NCBI GenBank assembly: GCA_903857665.1
Contig: CAIOFV010000042.1
Coordinates: forward strand, 1 to 62,608
DNA length: 62,608 nucleotides
Source of the DNA: an uncultured Myxococcales bacterium
Lineage (GTDB): Bacteria; Myxococcota_A; UBA9042; DTJE01
Direction of reading: 5' to 3'
Positions 44,746-53,242 of this stretch are shown here, piece after piece (the stretch's first letter is position 1; every line of letters begins with the position of its first letter). The notes beneath the pieces were generated by a model that was not told the origin of the DNA, ran no database searches, and was given only the letters and a program-made list of their open reading frames with translations. A program made the translations under genes and the position numbers.

Positions 44746-46331
44746 AGTTGGCGAACCCCAAGTCCTTCCGGAACGGCGCCGCCATCGCCATCGCGGACGT
44801 CAGCGCCGTGGCCCCGCGGGCCTTCCGGGACCTGGTCGCCAACTCGTGCAGCCACGGCGGGCGCCTGTGCGGCCTGGTCACGCTTCCCGGCCGTCCCGGG
44901 ACGCTGGACCTCGTGGCGCTGGTGGCCCATGACGGTGACGGTCGCCTCAGCGCGTTGAAGACCGGTGTGCACGCGGGCGGGGGCTACCCGGCGCTGACGG
45001 CTGCCATTCCGGCCGCCCAGGCGCTGGAGCGGGCGATCTGGGAAACGGACGGCCTGTTCCCCGAAGGCCATCCCTGGCTGAAGCCCCTGCGCAGGCATCC
45101 GGCCCTGGAGGCCGGCGCAGCCGTACCCGTACCCGTACCCGTCCCCGTGCCCGATCCTGCGCGGGCCCACGTCCCCGTACCCGAGCCCGTACCCGCCCCC
45201 CGCCCCTCCGCCCCCGCCACCGAGCACCCGTTCTTCCGGGTCGAAGGCGAGGGCACCCACGAGGTCGCGGTGGGCCCGGTCCACGCCGGCATCATCGAAC
45301 CCGGGCACTTCCGGTTCCAGTGCTCGGGCGAAACGGTCCATCACCTGGAAATCCACCTGGGCTACCAGCACCGGGGGGCCGAGGCGCTGATGCGCACCTC
45401 GCCGCCGTCGCGCCGCATGGTCGTGGCGGAATCGATCGCGGGCGACACGGCGATCGGGCACGGCATCGCGTACTGTCGCGCGATGGAATCCCTGGGCGGC
45501 CTCGAGGTGCCCGAAACCGCGCTCTGGCTGCGCGCCATCGCGCTGGAACTGGAACGTCTGGCCAACCACGTCGGCGATCTGGGCGCGCTGTGCAACGACG
45601 TGGGGTTCCTGCCCGGAGCCTCGTGGTTCGGCCGACTGCGTGGCGAGTTCCTGAACGCGACGATGGAGATCTGCGGGAACCGGTTCGGCCGCGGCCTGCT
45701 GGTGCTGGGCGGGGTGCGGTTCGGGGTGCCGCTGGAACTTCGACGGGACCTGCTGGGGCGCCTGGCCGTGGCGCGACGGGACCTCGAGGACGTCGCCGCG
45801 CTGACCTTCGAATCCCCGTCGGTGCTGTCGCGGTTCGAACACGCCGGCATCGTGTCCCGGGCCGCGGCCGAGGACCTGGGGCTGGTGGGTCCCGCGGCCC
45901 GCGCCAGCGGATGCATGCGGGACGTGCGCTGCGACCACCCCCTGGGCGCCTTCGTCGAGTGGGGCCTTGCGCCCGCCGTGGAAACGTCTGGCGACGTGTT
46001 GGCCCGGGCCCGGGTGCGATGGGTGGAGGTCGGGCGGTCCCTGGAATTCGTGCTGGCCCGACTGGCGGCCTTGCCCGATGGACCGCTGTCCGTCGAGGTC
46101 CCTGTACCGCGGCCCGGCGCCCTTGCGGCGGTGCTGGTGGAAGGGTGGCGTGGCGAAATCCTGCACGTGGCGGCGACGGGCGACGATGGCGCCCTGTGCG
46201 CCTACCGGGTGTTCGACCCCAGCCTGCGGAACTGGTTCGGGCTGGCGATGGCGTTGCGCGGGAACCCGATATCGGACTTCCCGCTATGCAACAAGTCGTT
46301 CAACCTGTCGTACGCGGGCCACGACGTATGA
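44742..46331 (+). CDS. HyfG-like large subunit lacking the NiFe ligands
   Basis: A 529-residue fusion of an N-terminal NuoC-like domain (about 1-120), a repetitive Val-Pro linker (about 127-160) and a C-terminal NuoD/large-subunit domain. In hydrogenases the first Cys pair would fall in R-x-C-G-x-C; here the segment reads E230-S-I-A-G-D-T236, so both Cys are Ala and Thr. The second pair (DPCxxC) reads D492-P-S-L-R-N497, so both are Ser and Asn. The end NKSFNLSYAGHDV is preserved. A NiFe centre is therefore unlikely, and the complex probably uses another electron acceptor, as in Ehr-type relatives and the mycobacterial hyc locus. ATGA overlap with hyfF. Confidence 0.9.
   Translation: MKLANPKSFRNGAAIAIADVSAVAPRAFRDLVANSCSHGGRLCGLVTLPGRPGTLDLVALVAHDGDGRLSALKTGVHAGGGYPALTAAIPAAQALERAIWETDGLFPEGHPWLKPLRRHPALEAGAAVPVPVPVPVPDPARAHVPVPEPVPAPRPSAPATEHPFFRVEGEGTHEVAVGPVHAGIIEPGHFRFQCSGETVHHLEIHLGYQHRGAEALMRTSPPSRRMVVAESIAGDTAIGHGIAYCRAMESLGGLEVPETALWLRAIALELERLANHVGDLGALCNDVGFLPGASWFGRLRGEFLNATMEICGNRFGRGLLVLGGVRFGVPLELRRDLLGRLAVARRDLEDVAALTFESPSVLSRFEHAGIVSRAAAEDLGLVGPAARASGCMRDVRCDHPLGAFVEWGLAPAVETSGDVLARARVRWVEVGRSLEFVLARLAALPDGPLSVEVPVPRPGALAAVLVEGWRGEILHVAATGDDGALCAYRVFDPSLRNWFGLAMALRGNPISDFPLCNKSFNLSYAGHDV
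45119..45195. repeat. short GTACCC-type tandem repeat in the HyfG-like gene
   Basis: A run of 6-base units (GTACCC and variants GTCCCC, GTGCCC) encodes the Val-Pro linker between the NuoC-like and NuoD-like parts. Confidence 0.7.
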
Positions 46332-46401
46332 GCGTGGGTCGCGGATCGCCTCGACGGGGCAGGGCCCCGGGCGGTGAGGAACGGATCGGGAGGTCGTGTC
46401 G

Positions 46402-47211
46402 ATGAACCTGATTCGCGCCCGCCTGCGGCAGAAGAACCGGACGATGGCCTGGCCCGACAGGCCGGCCCGCCTTCCGGACCGGTTCCGGGGCCGGCCGATC
46501 CTGCAGCCGTCGCTGTGTCCCGAGGGGTGCCGGTCGTGCGTCGATGCGTGCCCGACCGCCGCGATCCAGGCGGCCCCGCTGCGCCTGGACCTGGGCCGCT
46601 GCCTGTTCTGCCCGGCCTGTGCGGACGCATGTCCCGCCGGCGCGGTGCGCAATTCCAGCGATTTTCGCCTGGCGGTATCGACCCGGGAGGACCTGCTGCT
46701 TCGGGGCGCGGGGCAGGTCCCGGGGGACGCCCCCCGCCCGTCCGTCCCGCCGTCCGGCCTCGTGCTGCCCGACCCGGCCCACCTGGCCCACGCCCTTCCC
46801 GCCGCGACGCGCCGCCTCTTCGGCCGGTCGCTGAAACTGCGGCAGGTGTCCGCCGGCGGGTGCAACGGCTGCGAAGCGGACCTGAACGTGACCGGTATCG
46901 TGGTGTTCGACATCGGCCGCTTCGGGGTCCAGTTCGTTGCGTCCCCTCGCCACGCGGACGGGATCGTGGTGACCGGCCCCGTGACCGCGAACATGCGGCA
47001 GGCCCTGCTGGACACCTGGGACGCCGTTCCGTCCCCGCGCCTGGTCATCGCGGTCGGCGCCTGCGCGCTGTCGGGCGGCCCCTTCGCGGGCTCGCCCATC
47101 TGCAACGACGGCCTCCCTCCAGAGCTTCCCGTGGACCTCTTCGTCCCGGGCTGCCCCCCGCACCCCCTGACGTTCCTGGACGGCGTGTTGCGGATGCTGG
47201 GACGGCTGTAA
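46402..47211 (+). CDS. fused ferredoxin-like HyfH and HyfI-like small subunit
   Basis: A 269-residue protein combining two domains that are separate in E. coli hydrogenase-4. The N-terminal ferredoxin part has C39-x3-C-x2-C-x3-C50 and C67-x2-C-x2-C-x3-C77, for two [4Fe-4S] clusters. The C-terminal small-subunit part has G-C154-N-G-C157-E, then GACALSGG and PGCPPHP, giving the four ligands of the proximal [4Fe-4S] cluster. The electron wire is thus complete even though the large subunit lacks the NiFe ligands. Start ATG 46402 follows GGGAGG; last gene of the operon. Confidence 0.9.
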   Translation: MNLIRARLRQKNRTMAWPDRPARLPDRFRGRPILQPSLCPEGCRSCVDACPTAAIQAAPLRLDLGRCLFCPACADACPAGAVRNSSDFRLAVSTREDLLLRGAGQVPGDAPRPSVPPSGLVLPDPAHLAHALPAATRRLFGRSLKLRQVSAGGCNGCEADLNVTGIVVFDIGRFGVQFVASPRHADGIVVTGPVTANMRQALLDTWDAVPSPRLVIAVGACALSGGPFAGSPICNDGLPPELPVDLFVPGCPPHPLTFLDGVLRMLGRL

Positions 47212-47291
47212 GACCTGAAGTTGAAGGCGTGTCGCCGGGCAGGAGCGGATCTCTGACGGCCCCTGGGCAGGACCGGCGCCGCGTGGCCGGG

Positions 47292-49151
47292 TCAGTCCCT
47301 GTCCTCGCGCAGCCTCGCTTCCAGTTCCTCCCACCGCGCGTACAGGGATTCGACCGCGGCGCGCGCCTGGTCGGCGGCGGTCGCGGCGGCGGCCAGGCGA
47401 CCGGCGTTGCTGGCGATGGCGGGGGAGTGCAACTCGGCCTCGCGGGCGACCTGGACGGCTTCGGCCTCGTGGATGCGGGCCTCGATCGTTTCCCAGTCCT
47501 TCTGTTCCAGCCAGGTCAGGCGCTTCGCCCGGGACCGTTCCGCCCCGCGGGCGGCGGCGTCCTTCCGCTCGGCGACCCCGGCCTGCGCAGCATCCGCGAT
47601 GCGCCGCGCCGCTTCCTTCTGGGCCGCCTCCCACTGGACGTAGTCGCCGTGGAACGCGGCCCCGCCCCGGCCGTCCAGGCCCAGCACGTGGGTGGACACC
47701 CGGTCCAGCAGGTACCGGTCGTGGGTGACCAGCACCACCGCGCCGGGGAAGTCCACCAGGCTCTCCTCCAGCACCTCCAGCGTGGACAGGTCCAGGTCGT
47801 TGGTCGGCTCGTCCAGCAGCAGCACGTCCGCCGGCCGCACCACCAGGCGCGCGATCAGCACCCGCGCCTGCTCGCCGCCCGACAGGTCGCCCACCGGCGT
47901 CGTCAACTGATCGGATCGGAAACCGAACCGCTTCGCCCAGGACGCGACGTGGATTTCCTGGTCCCGGTACTGCACCGCGTCCCCGTCCGCCGTGAACGCC
48001 CGCTGAAGGGTCAGGGCTGGCGGCAGCGTTTCGCGCTTCTGGTCGAAGTACACGACCCGCAGGCCGTCCGCCTGTTCGACGTGCCCGGCGTCCGCGCCCA
48101 GGTCGCCCGACAGCACCCGCAACAGCGTCGTCTTGCCGCTGCCGTTCGGTCCCACCAGCCCCAGTCGCGTGCCGGGCGTCAGCACGAAGGACACGTCCCC
48201 GAACAGGTCCCGCCCGCCCAGGGACTTCGCCAGGTCCTTCACGACCATCAGGCGCTTCGTCCGGCGTTCGGTGCCGGTGAAGTCGAACTTCGCGCCGGTC
48301 ACCACGGTGCGTGCCGACACCTCGGCCAGCTCGCCGATCAGTTGATGCGCCGCGTCCACGCGGTACCGCGCCTTGGTCGCCCGCGCCTTCGGCCCCCGGC
48401 GCAGCCACTCCGTTTCTCGCCGAACCTTGTTCTCCAGCGTTTCCTGGCGCTGCGCCTGGCCTTCCAGGAACAGGGCCCGCGCCTCCAGGAAGTCGCTGTA
48501 GGGCCCGTTCGCCGCCAGCGTGCCCGACGGGTACACGCGGTTCAGTTCGACGATCCGGGTGGTCACGTTCTGCAGGAACCAGCGGTCGTGGCTGATCAGC
48601 AGGCAGGCGAGCCGCGATCGCCGCAGCAGGTCTTCCAGCCACGCCAGCCCCGGCAGGTCCAGGTGGTTGGTCGGCTCGTCCAGCAGCAGCACCTCCGGCA
48701 GCGTGATCAGCGCGGCCGCGATGGCCAGCCTCTTCTGCCATCCACCCGACAGCGCCGCCGCCCGTTGTGCCCGGTCGATGAAGCCCACCCGACCCAGCGT
48801 CTCGTTCAGGCGCGTCTCGGCTTCCGCAACGTGGTCGGGCCCCGGGGGCAGCGCCGTATCGACCGCCCGCCGCAGCACCTCCTCGACCGTCGCGTCACCG
48901 GTGAACGGGTGCTCCTGCGGCACGTAGGCCACCCGCGTACCCTTCCGGGACGACACCGTGCCCGCGTCGGGCCGCTCGTCGCCCACCAGGATCCGCAGCA
49001 GCGTGGACTTGCCGGCGCCGTTCGGGCCGATGACGCCCAGCCGATCGCCTTCGTACAGGTTCAGGCCCACGTCCTGGAACAGCGCCTGGGCGCCGTAGGC
49101 CTTGGCCAGGCCTTTCGCAGATAGCAGGGGTCCGGTCTGGGCGTCCGCCAC
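47292..49151 (-). CDS. ABC-F family ATPase (Uup-like)
   Basis: A 619-residue cytoplasmic protein with two ABC domains in tandem and no membrane segment. The first has GPNGAGKST, LSGGWQKR and LLLDEPTNHLDL; the second has GPNGSGKTT, LSGGEQARV and LLLDEPTNDLDL. A linker of about 80 residues and a C-terminal coiled coil (Ala/Glu/Arg-rich, after about residue 540) fit Uup, which binds ribosomes or branched DNA. Start is GTG 49151, 9 bases after AAGGAG. Confidence 0.9.
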   Translation of the reverse strand: MADAQTGPLLSAKGLAKAYGAQALFQDVGLNLYEGDRLGVIGPNGAGKSTLLRILVGDERPDAGTVSSRKGTRVAYVPQEHPFTGDATVEEVLRRAVDTALPPGPDHVAEAETRLNETLGRVGFIDRAQRAAALSGGWQKRLAIAAALITLPEVLLLDEPTNHLDLPGLAWLEDLLRRSRLACLLISHDRWFLQNVTTRIVELNRVYPSGTLAANGPYSDFLEARALFLEGQAQRQETLENKVRRETEWLRRGPKARATKARYRVDAAHQLIGELAEVSARTVVTGAKFDFTGTERRTKRLMVVKDLAKSLGGRDLFGDVSFVLTPGTRLGLVGPNGSGKTTLLRVLSGDLGADAGHVEQADGLRVVYFDQKRETLPPALTLQRAFTADGDAVQYRDQEIHVASWAKRFGFRSDQLTTPVGDLSGGEQARVLIARLVVRPADVLLLDEPTNDLDLSTLEVLEESLVDFPGAVVLVTHDRYLLDRVSTHVLGLDGRGGAAFHGDYVQWEAAQKEAARRIADAAQAGVAERKDAAARGAERSRAKRLTWLEQKDWETIEARIHEAEAVQVAREAELHSPAIASNAGRLAAAATAADQARAAVESLYARWEELEARLREDRD

Positions 49152-49412
49152 GGGGTGGTCTCCTTGAGAATGCCCGAGGCGACCCGGCCTCCGCCTTCGT
49201 GCTCGGGCCGGCCCCAGCAGGCCCGCGACGACTCCGGTATCGACCGCCGCGGGGGACGGAAAGGTACTCCCGGAAGGCGTCCGGCGCAACCGCGTTCCCG
49301 GCCCCTCCAGGTGGACGGGGCTTGCGGGCCGGGCCTGGTGTCCCCCTGTCGGGCTGGCCCCATCGGGAGTCCCGGCCATGCTAGGATCCGGACCTGTACC
49401 CGGGAGACGAGC

Positions 49413-50141
49413 ATGGACATGCGCATGGCGGCGTGGCTGCCGGCGGCGGTTGTCGCAGCGACCGTCGCGTGCTGCAGGGGGGGAGGGGCTGCGGGCGACG
49501 TCGTCGAGGCGGCCTCCGATCCGGCTTCCGATCCGGTCTCCGATCCGGCGTCCGACGCGGCCTCCGACGCGGCTTCCGATCCGGCCTCCGACGCCGTGCC
49601 GGCGGACGTCTGTTCCGTCGCCGCGGCCCGGCTGGGGTTCCTGCCCTGCACCCTCGCCGTCCCGGACGAAGCGGCGTTCCTGGAGTTCGCTGTTCCCGAC
49701 TCCGATTGGCCCGAGGTTCGCCGGGCGCTCAAGTTCCTTCTGCCCTCGAAGCCCGCAGCCACCCTGCCAACGGTCTTCCAGGACACCCGGCGCTTTCCCG
49801 TGCACTACGATTTCCTGGTGGCGGTCTTCCCCGAACGCTTCGGCAGCCTGAGCCCGTCGGGGTACCTGGCCCTGGCGCTGGTCCCGGCCACCCGGCAGTA
49901 CTGGGCCGGCATCGTGCTGCAGATCCAGTCGGCGGACGGCCCGCTGTTCGGGTTCCAGGTGTACAGCGATCCGGACGTGGTGCTGCTGTCCGATGTCCAG
50001 GCCGTCTACCTTGCCCTGAAGGAGGCCTTTGGCCCCTCTCCACTGGTGTACGCCCCCGGAACGCCTGCCCAGGCCGCCAGCGCCCGGTCCTGGGTGGACC
50101 CCGGGTTCCCGGTGTACATCGGTTCCTGGCTGGGCGGCTGA
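49413..50141 (+). CDS. lipoprotein with Ser-Asp-Pro-Ala repeats
   Basis: A 242-residue probable lipoprotein. The signal peptide ends in ATVACCRG, with the Cys near residue 18. Residues 31-58 are tetrapeptide repeats (ASDP/ASDA/VSDP) encoded by about seven 12-bp DNA repeats (49510-49600). The rest (about 65-242) is a soluble domain with no recognised family. ATG 49413 follows GGGAGA. Probably in one operon with the next lipoprotein (23-base gap). Confidence 0.7.
   Translation: MDMRMAAWLPAAVVAATVACCRGGGAAGDVVEAASDPASDPVSDPASDAASDAASDPASDAVPADVCSVAAARLGFLPCTLAVPDEAAFLEFAVPDSDWPEVRRALKFLLPSKPAATLPTVFQDTRRFPVHYDFLVAVFPERFGSLSPSGYLALALVPATRQYWAGIVLQIQSADGPLFGFQVYSDPDVVLLSDVQAVYLALKEAFGPSPLVYAPGTPAQAASARSWVDPGFPVYIGSWLGG
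49510..49600. repeat. 12-bp tandem repeat in a lipoprotein gene
   Basis: About seven copies of a GCSTCCGAYSCG-like 12-bp unit encode the Ala-Ser-Asp-Pro/Ala linker. Copy number could vary between strains. Confidence 0.65.
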
Positions 50142-50164
50142 GCCGGAACGACGGAGGAACATCG

Positions 50165-51493
50165 ATGCGAAGGAACGCGATCGTCCCCGCCCTGGTGGCC
50201 TTCCTGGCCATGGCCTGTGGCGGCGCGGCCGGATCGATCGACAAGGGCCCGGACGCCGTCGATGTGGCGACCCCGGGCGACCTTCCCATCGGGGACGTCA
50301 CGGATCCCGGGACGTCCGGGCCCGATCTGCCGGCGGTGGACCTTCCGCCGGACCCGGCTTCGAACGACCCTGGCACCCCGGACGACGGCGCCGACGTCCC
50401 CTCGGACCTGGCGGGCGACGACGGCGCAGCCGGCGATCTGGACGGGGGCACGGACGCCCCGGCGGACGCCGTTCCTGATCCTTCCGGCGATGTCGTGGAC
50501 GATCCGGGCGTGGCCGCCGACGTCGCTCCCGGGGACGATCCGGGCGTCGCCGACCCGGGTCCGGCAGACGTCGTGCCGGAGGTCCCCGAGGAGGACGCCT
50601 CCGACGCGTCGGCCACCGATGCGAGCGTCCCCGGGCAGCCGTGGCCCTGGTGCCCGACGGCCGCGGCCTACGTGGGGGACGCCTGGGCGGGCCAGATCGA
50701 CGTTGCCGCCACGGCGCGGTACTGCGGCATGTTCGACGAGACCCGGACGATGGAGCAGGAACTGGCACGGAAGGTCGAACTGACACTGGTCCCCGGCACC
50801 TACGCGCTGCCGGACTCGTCCGGTACGACGCCCTTCACGCTGCCCTTCTGCCTGAGGTTCCTGGTTCCCGACGCCCAGCCCGTGCCGTCGGCACCGGGCA
50901 CCCTGGCGGCCACGGTCTCGGGGACGTCCCAGTCGTACTCCTGGACCCAGCCCATGACCACGGCCGGCGGTGACGCCTGGGTGCTCCAGGCCTCCTTCTA
51001 CACGTCCGGCAGCGGGTCCCCGGCGCTGGCCCTCGACGGTGCGTACAAGGGCGGCGCCGGCCTCAGCCCGATGATCTGCAAGGGCGACTGCAGCCAGTAC
51101 ATCGACTTCCGCCGGCTGGCGTCCTGCGTCTTCGAAGGCACCACCCTCAACCGCCACACGATCGTGTTCCGGGGCGGGGAGGCGGTGCTGGACCTGCGCC
51201 TGGGGGTGTCCATGGCCGGGACGGAACCCGGGATCTTCTACCACGCCAATGGCACTCTGGACGGGACCGCCTTCACGCAGGACGCGTACCGGGAACTGGT
51301 CTACAACCCGGCCCACCACCACTTCACACGGAACTTCGCGGTGCTGTTCGACGCGCCTATCGGCACGGCCTGCGGGCTGCGCGTCGATGGATTCGACCCG
51401 TACACGCTGGCGGCGACCGTCCACACGATCGATTGCCAACTGCAGCCTGTGGAGGCCCGGGAGCTGTTCTCGGCGAAACTCGACAGGCTCTAG
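50165..51493 (+). CDS. lipoprotein with a long Asp/Pro linker
   Basis: A 442-residue lipoprotein. The lipobox is FLAMAC (Cys near residue 19). An Asp/Pro/Gly/Ala-rich linker covers about residues 28-158 (many DPG, ADV and PGDD units). The C-terminal half is a folded domain with paired Cys (KGDCSQYIDF and LASCVFEG) and no recognised family. ATG 50165 follows GGAGG. It shares the layout of the other Asp-linker lipoproteins. Confidence 0.8.
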   Translation: MRRNAIVPALVAFLAMACGGAAGSIDKGPDAVDVATPGDLPIGDVTDPGTSGPDLPAVDLPPDPASNDPGTPDDGADVPSDLAGDDGAAGDLDGGTDAPADAVPDPSGDVVDDPGVAADVAPGDDPGVADPGPADVVPEVPEEDASDASATDASVPGQPWPWCPTAAAYVGDAWAGQIDVAATARYCGMFDETRTMEQELARKVELTLVPGTYALPDSSGTTPFTLPFCLRFLVPDAQPVPSAPGTLAATVSGTSQSYSWTQPMTTAGGDAWVLQASFYTSGSGSPALALDGAYKGGAGLSPMICKGDCSQYIDFRRLASCVFEGTTLNRHTIVFRGGEAVLDLRLGVSMAGTEPGIFYHANGTLDGTAFTQDAYRELVYNPAHHHFTRNFAVLFDAPIGTACGLRVDGFDPYTLAATVHTIDCQLQPVEARELFSAKLDRL

Positions 51494-51580
51494 CAGGACG
51501 GACGCGCCGCGCAGGCTCCCGGACCTTCCCCCCGCGGGTTCCCGGCCCTATCCTGTCGTCCGAACGCCAGGGAGGGACCC

Positions 51581-52813
51581 ATGCGCATCCTGTACGGGGT
51601 CGTCGGCGAGGGGATGGGCCACGCCACCCGCAGCCGCGTGGTCATCGAGCACCTGCTGGACCGGGGCCACGACATCCGCGTCGTCGTGTCGGGGCGTGCG
51701 CACCGCTTCCTGACGGAGCGTTTCGCGAACCGGCCGCACATCACGCTGCAGGAAATCCACGGCCTGCACATGGACTACGCCGACAACCGGTTCCGGATCG
51801 GCTCGTCCGTGTGGACCAACATGACGCAGGCCCCGGGCGGCATCCTCCAGAACGTCGCCGCCTACCAGCGAATCGCCGAGGACGGCTTCCGGCCCGAGAT
51901 GGTCGTCAGCGACTTCGAGTCGTGGGCCTACCTGTACGGCCTGAACCACCGCCTGCCGGTCGTGGACATCGACAACCAGCAGGTGATCAACCGGTGTCGC
52001 CACGACCCGTCGCTGCTTGCCGGCAAGCGCCTGGACTACCTGATGACGCGCATCGCGGTGAAGGCGAAGCTGCCCTGGGCGTACCACTACCTGGTCACGT
52101 CCTTCTTCTTCCCCCCCGTCCGCAAGAAGCGCACGACGCTGGTGCCGCCGATCCTTCGTGCGGAAATCCTGGCCGCGCGGCGCGAACCGGGGAAGCACGT
52201 ACTGGTCTACCAGACGTCCGCGGCCAACACCCTGCTGGTGCCGACGCTGCAGTCCCTGCCGTGGGAGTTCCGGGTGTATGGCATGGGCCGGTCGGGCGTG
52301 GAAGGCAACGTGACGCTGAAGGCCTTCGACGAAAAGGGGTTCGTCGAAGACCTGCGGACCGCGCGCTGCCTGGTGTCGGGCGGCGGGTATTCGCTGATGG
52401 GCGAGGCGGTCCACCTGCACGTGCCGGTGCTGTCGGTGCCCGTGGAACGCCAGTTCGAGCAGGAACTGAACGCGCGGTACCTGCAGGCGCTGGGCTACGG
52501 CGAATACGCCGAGCGCCTGGACGCCGAAAGCATCTCGGCGTTCGTCGAGCGCTCCGAGGAGCACACGGCAGCCCTGCGGGCCGGCTACGTTCCGCACGAC
52601 AACGCGATGCTGTTCGAATGCCTGGACGAACTGGTCGCGCTGGTCGAGGCCGGCATCCCCCGCCCCAGGCGCCTCGCCAGCCCGTCGATGGGGACGTGGG
52701 AGCCCCGCGCCACGACGGGCGTTGCGGGGACCGCGGGTATTGCGGGCGACGACGCGGGCGACGACACGGACGCGGGCGACGACGACGGCGACGAATGGGA
52801 CCAGTACGTGTGA
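51581..52813 (+). CDS. glycosyltransferase, TIGR00661-like (MJ1255)
   Basis: A 410-residue GT-B-fold protein. The N-terminus has MRILYGVVGEGMGHATR with the conserved Gly-Met-Gly-His-Ala, and the C-terminal half has SGGGYSLMGEAVHLHVPVLSVP, the nucleotide-sugar side. The pattern matches the MJ1255/VC2487 group, which has no clear substrate. The last 25 residues are Asp-rich (DDAGDDTDAGDDDGD), like the linkers in nearby lipoproteins. ATG 51581 follows GGGAGGG. A TATCCT element (51549-51554) upstream may be a -10. Confidence 0.8.
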   Translation: MRILYGVVGEGMGHATRSRVVIEHLLDRGHDIRVVVSGRAHRFLTERFANRPHITLQEIHGLHMDYADNRFRIGSSVWTNMTQAPGGILQNVAAYQRIAEDGFRPEMVVSDFESWAYLYGLNHRLPVVDIDNQQVINRCRHDPSLLAGKRLDYLMTRIAVKAKLPWAYHYLVTSFFFPPVRKKRTTLVPPILRAEILAARREPGKHVLVYQTSAANTLLVPTLQSLPWEFRVYGMGRSGVEGNVTLKAFDEKGFVEDLRTARCLVSGGGYSLMGEAVHLHVPVLSVPVERQFEQELNARYLQALGYGEYAERLDAESISAFVERSEEHTAALRAGYVPHDNAMLFECLDELVALVEAGIPRPRRLASPSMGTWEPRATTGVAGTAGIAGDDAGDDTDAGDDDGDEWDQYV

Positions 52814-52847
52814 AGGTCCGCGCGCGCCCTCCGCGTGCCCCGGGGGC

Positions 52848-53222
52848 TCATCCCCGACCGTTCGGCAGCACTTCCACCCAGTAGCCGTCCGGGTCGGCGA
52901 TGAAGTAGATCCCCATGCCGGCGTTCTCGTAGCAGATGCATCCCATCGCAGCGTGGTGCGCGTGCGCCGCCTCGTAGTCGTCCACGTTCAGCGCCAGGTG
53001 GATTTCGTTGTCGCCCAGGTTGTACGGCGTCGTCCGGTCCCGCATCCAGGTCAGTTCCAGTTTGTGCCCGGTGACGCCGTCGCCCAGGTACACGATGAGG
53101 AAGCTGCCGTCCTTCGCCGTGATGCGCTTGACCTCCTCCAGCCCCAGCGCCTCCCGGTAGAAGGCCAGGCTCTTCTGCAGGTCCAGCACGTTGATGTTGT
53201 TGTGCGCGAACCGGAACTTCAT
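52848..53222 (-). CDS. VOC-family metalloenzyme (glyoxalase I-like)
   Basis: A 124-residue vicinal-oxygen-chelate protein. The start HNNINVLDLQKSLAFYREALG is the first beta-alpha-beta unit with the metal-binding His, and the second half ends in FIADPDGYWVEVL with the Glu. Length and order fit small glyoxalase/lactoylglutathione lyase relatives. It begins 20 bases after the sdhB stop in the same direction and may be co-transcribed. Confidence 0.85.
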   Translation of the reverse strand: MKFRFAHNNINVLDLQKSLAFYREALGLEEVKRITAKDGSFLIVYLGDGVTGHKLELTWMRDRTTPYNLGDNEIHLALNVDDYEAAHAHHAAMGCICYENAGMGIYFIADPDGYWVEVLPNGRG

Positions 53223-53242
53223 GGGGCACCCCGGTGCGGAGC

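Noticed and set aside
45119..45195. CRISPR-like or repeat array
   Set aside because: The units are only 6 bases, in frame and coding for a Val-Pro linker, with no spacers.
39655..47211. Annotation as a true NiFe hydrogenase or formate hydrogenlyase
   Set aside because: All four NiFe Cys ligands are absent from the large subunit, and no formate dehydrogenase or maturation genes are nearby.
49510..49600. CRISPR-like array
   Set aside because: The 12-bp units are in frame inside a lipoprotein gene and have no spacers.
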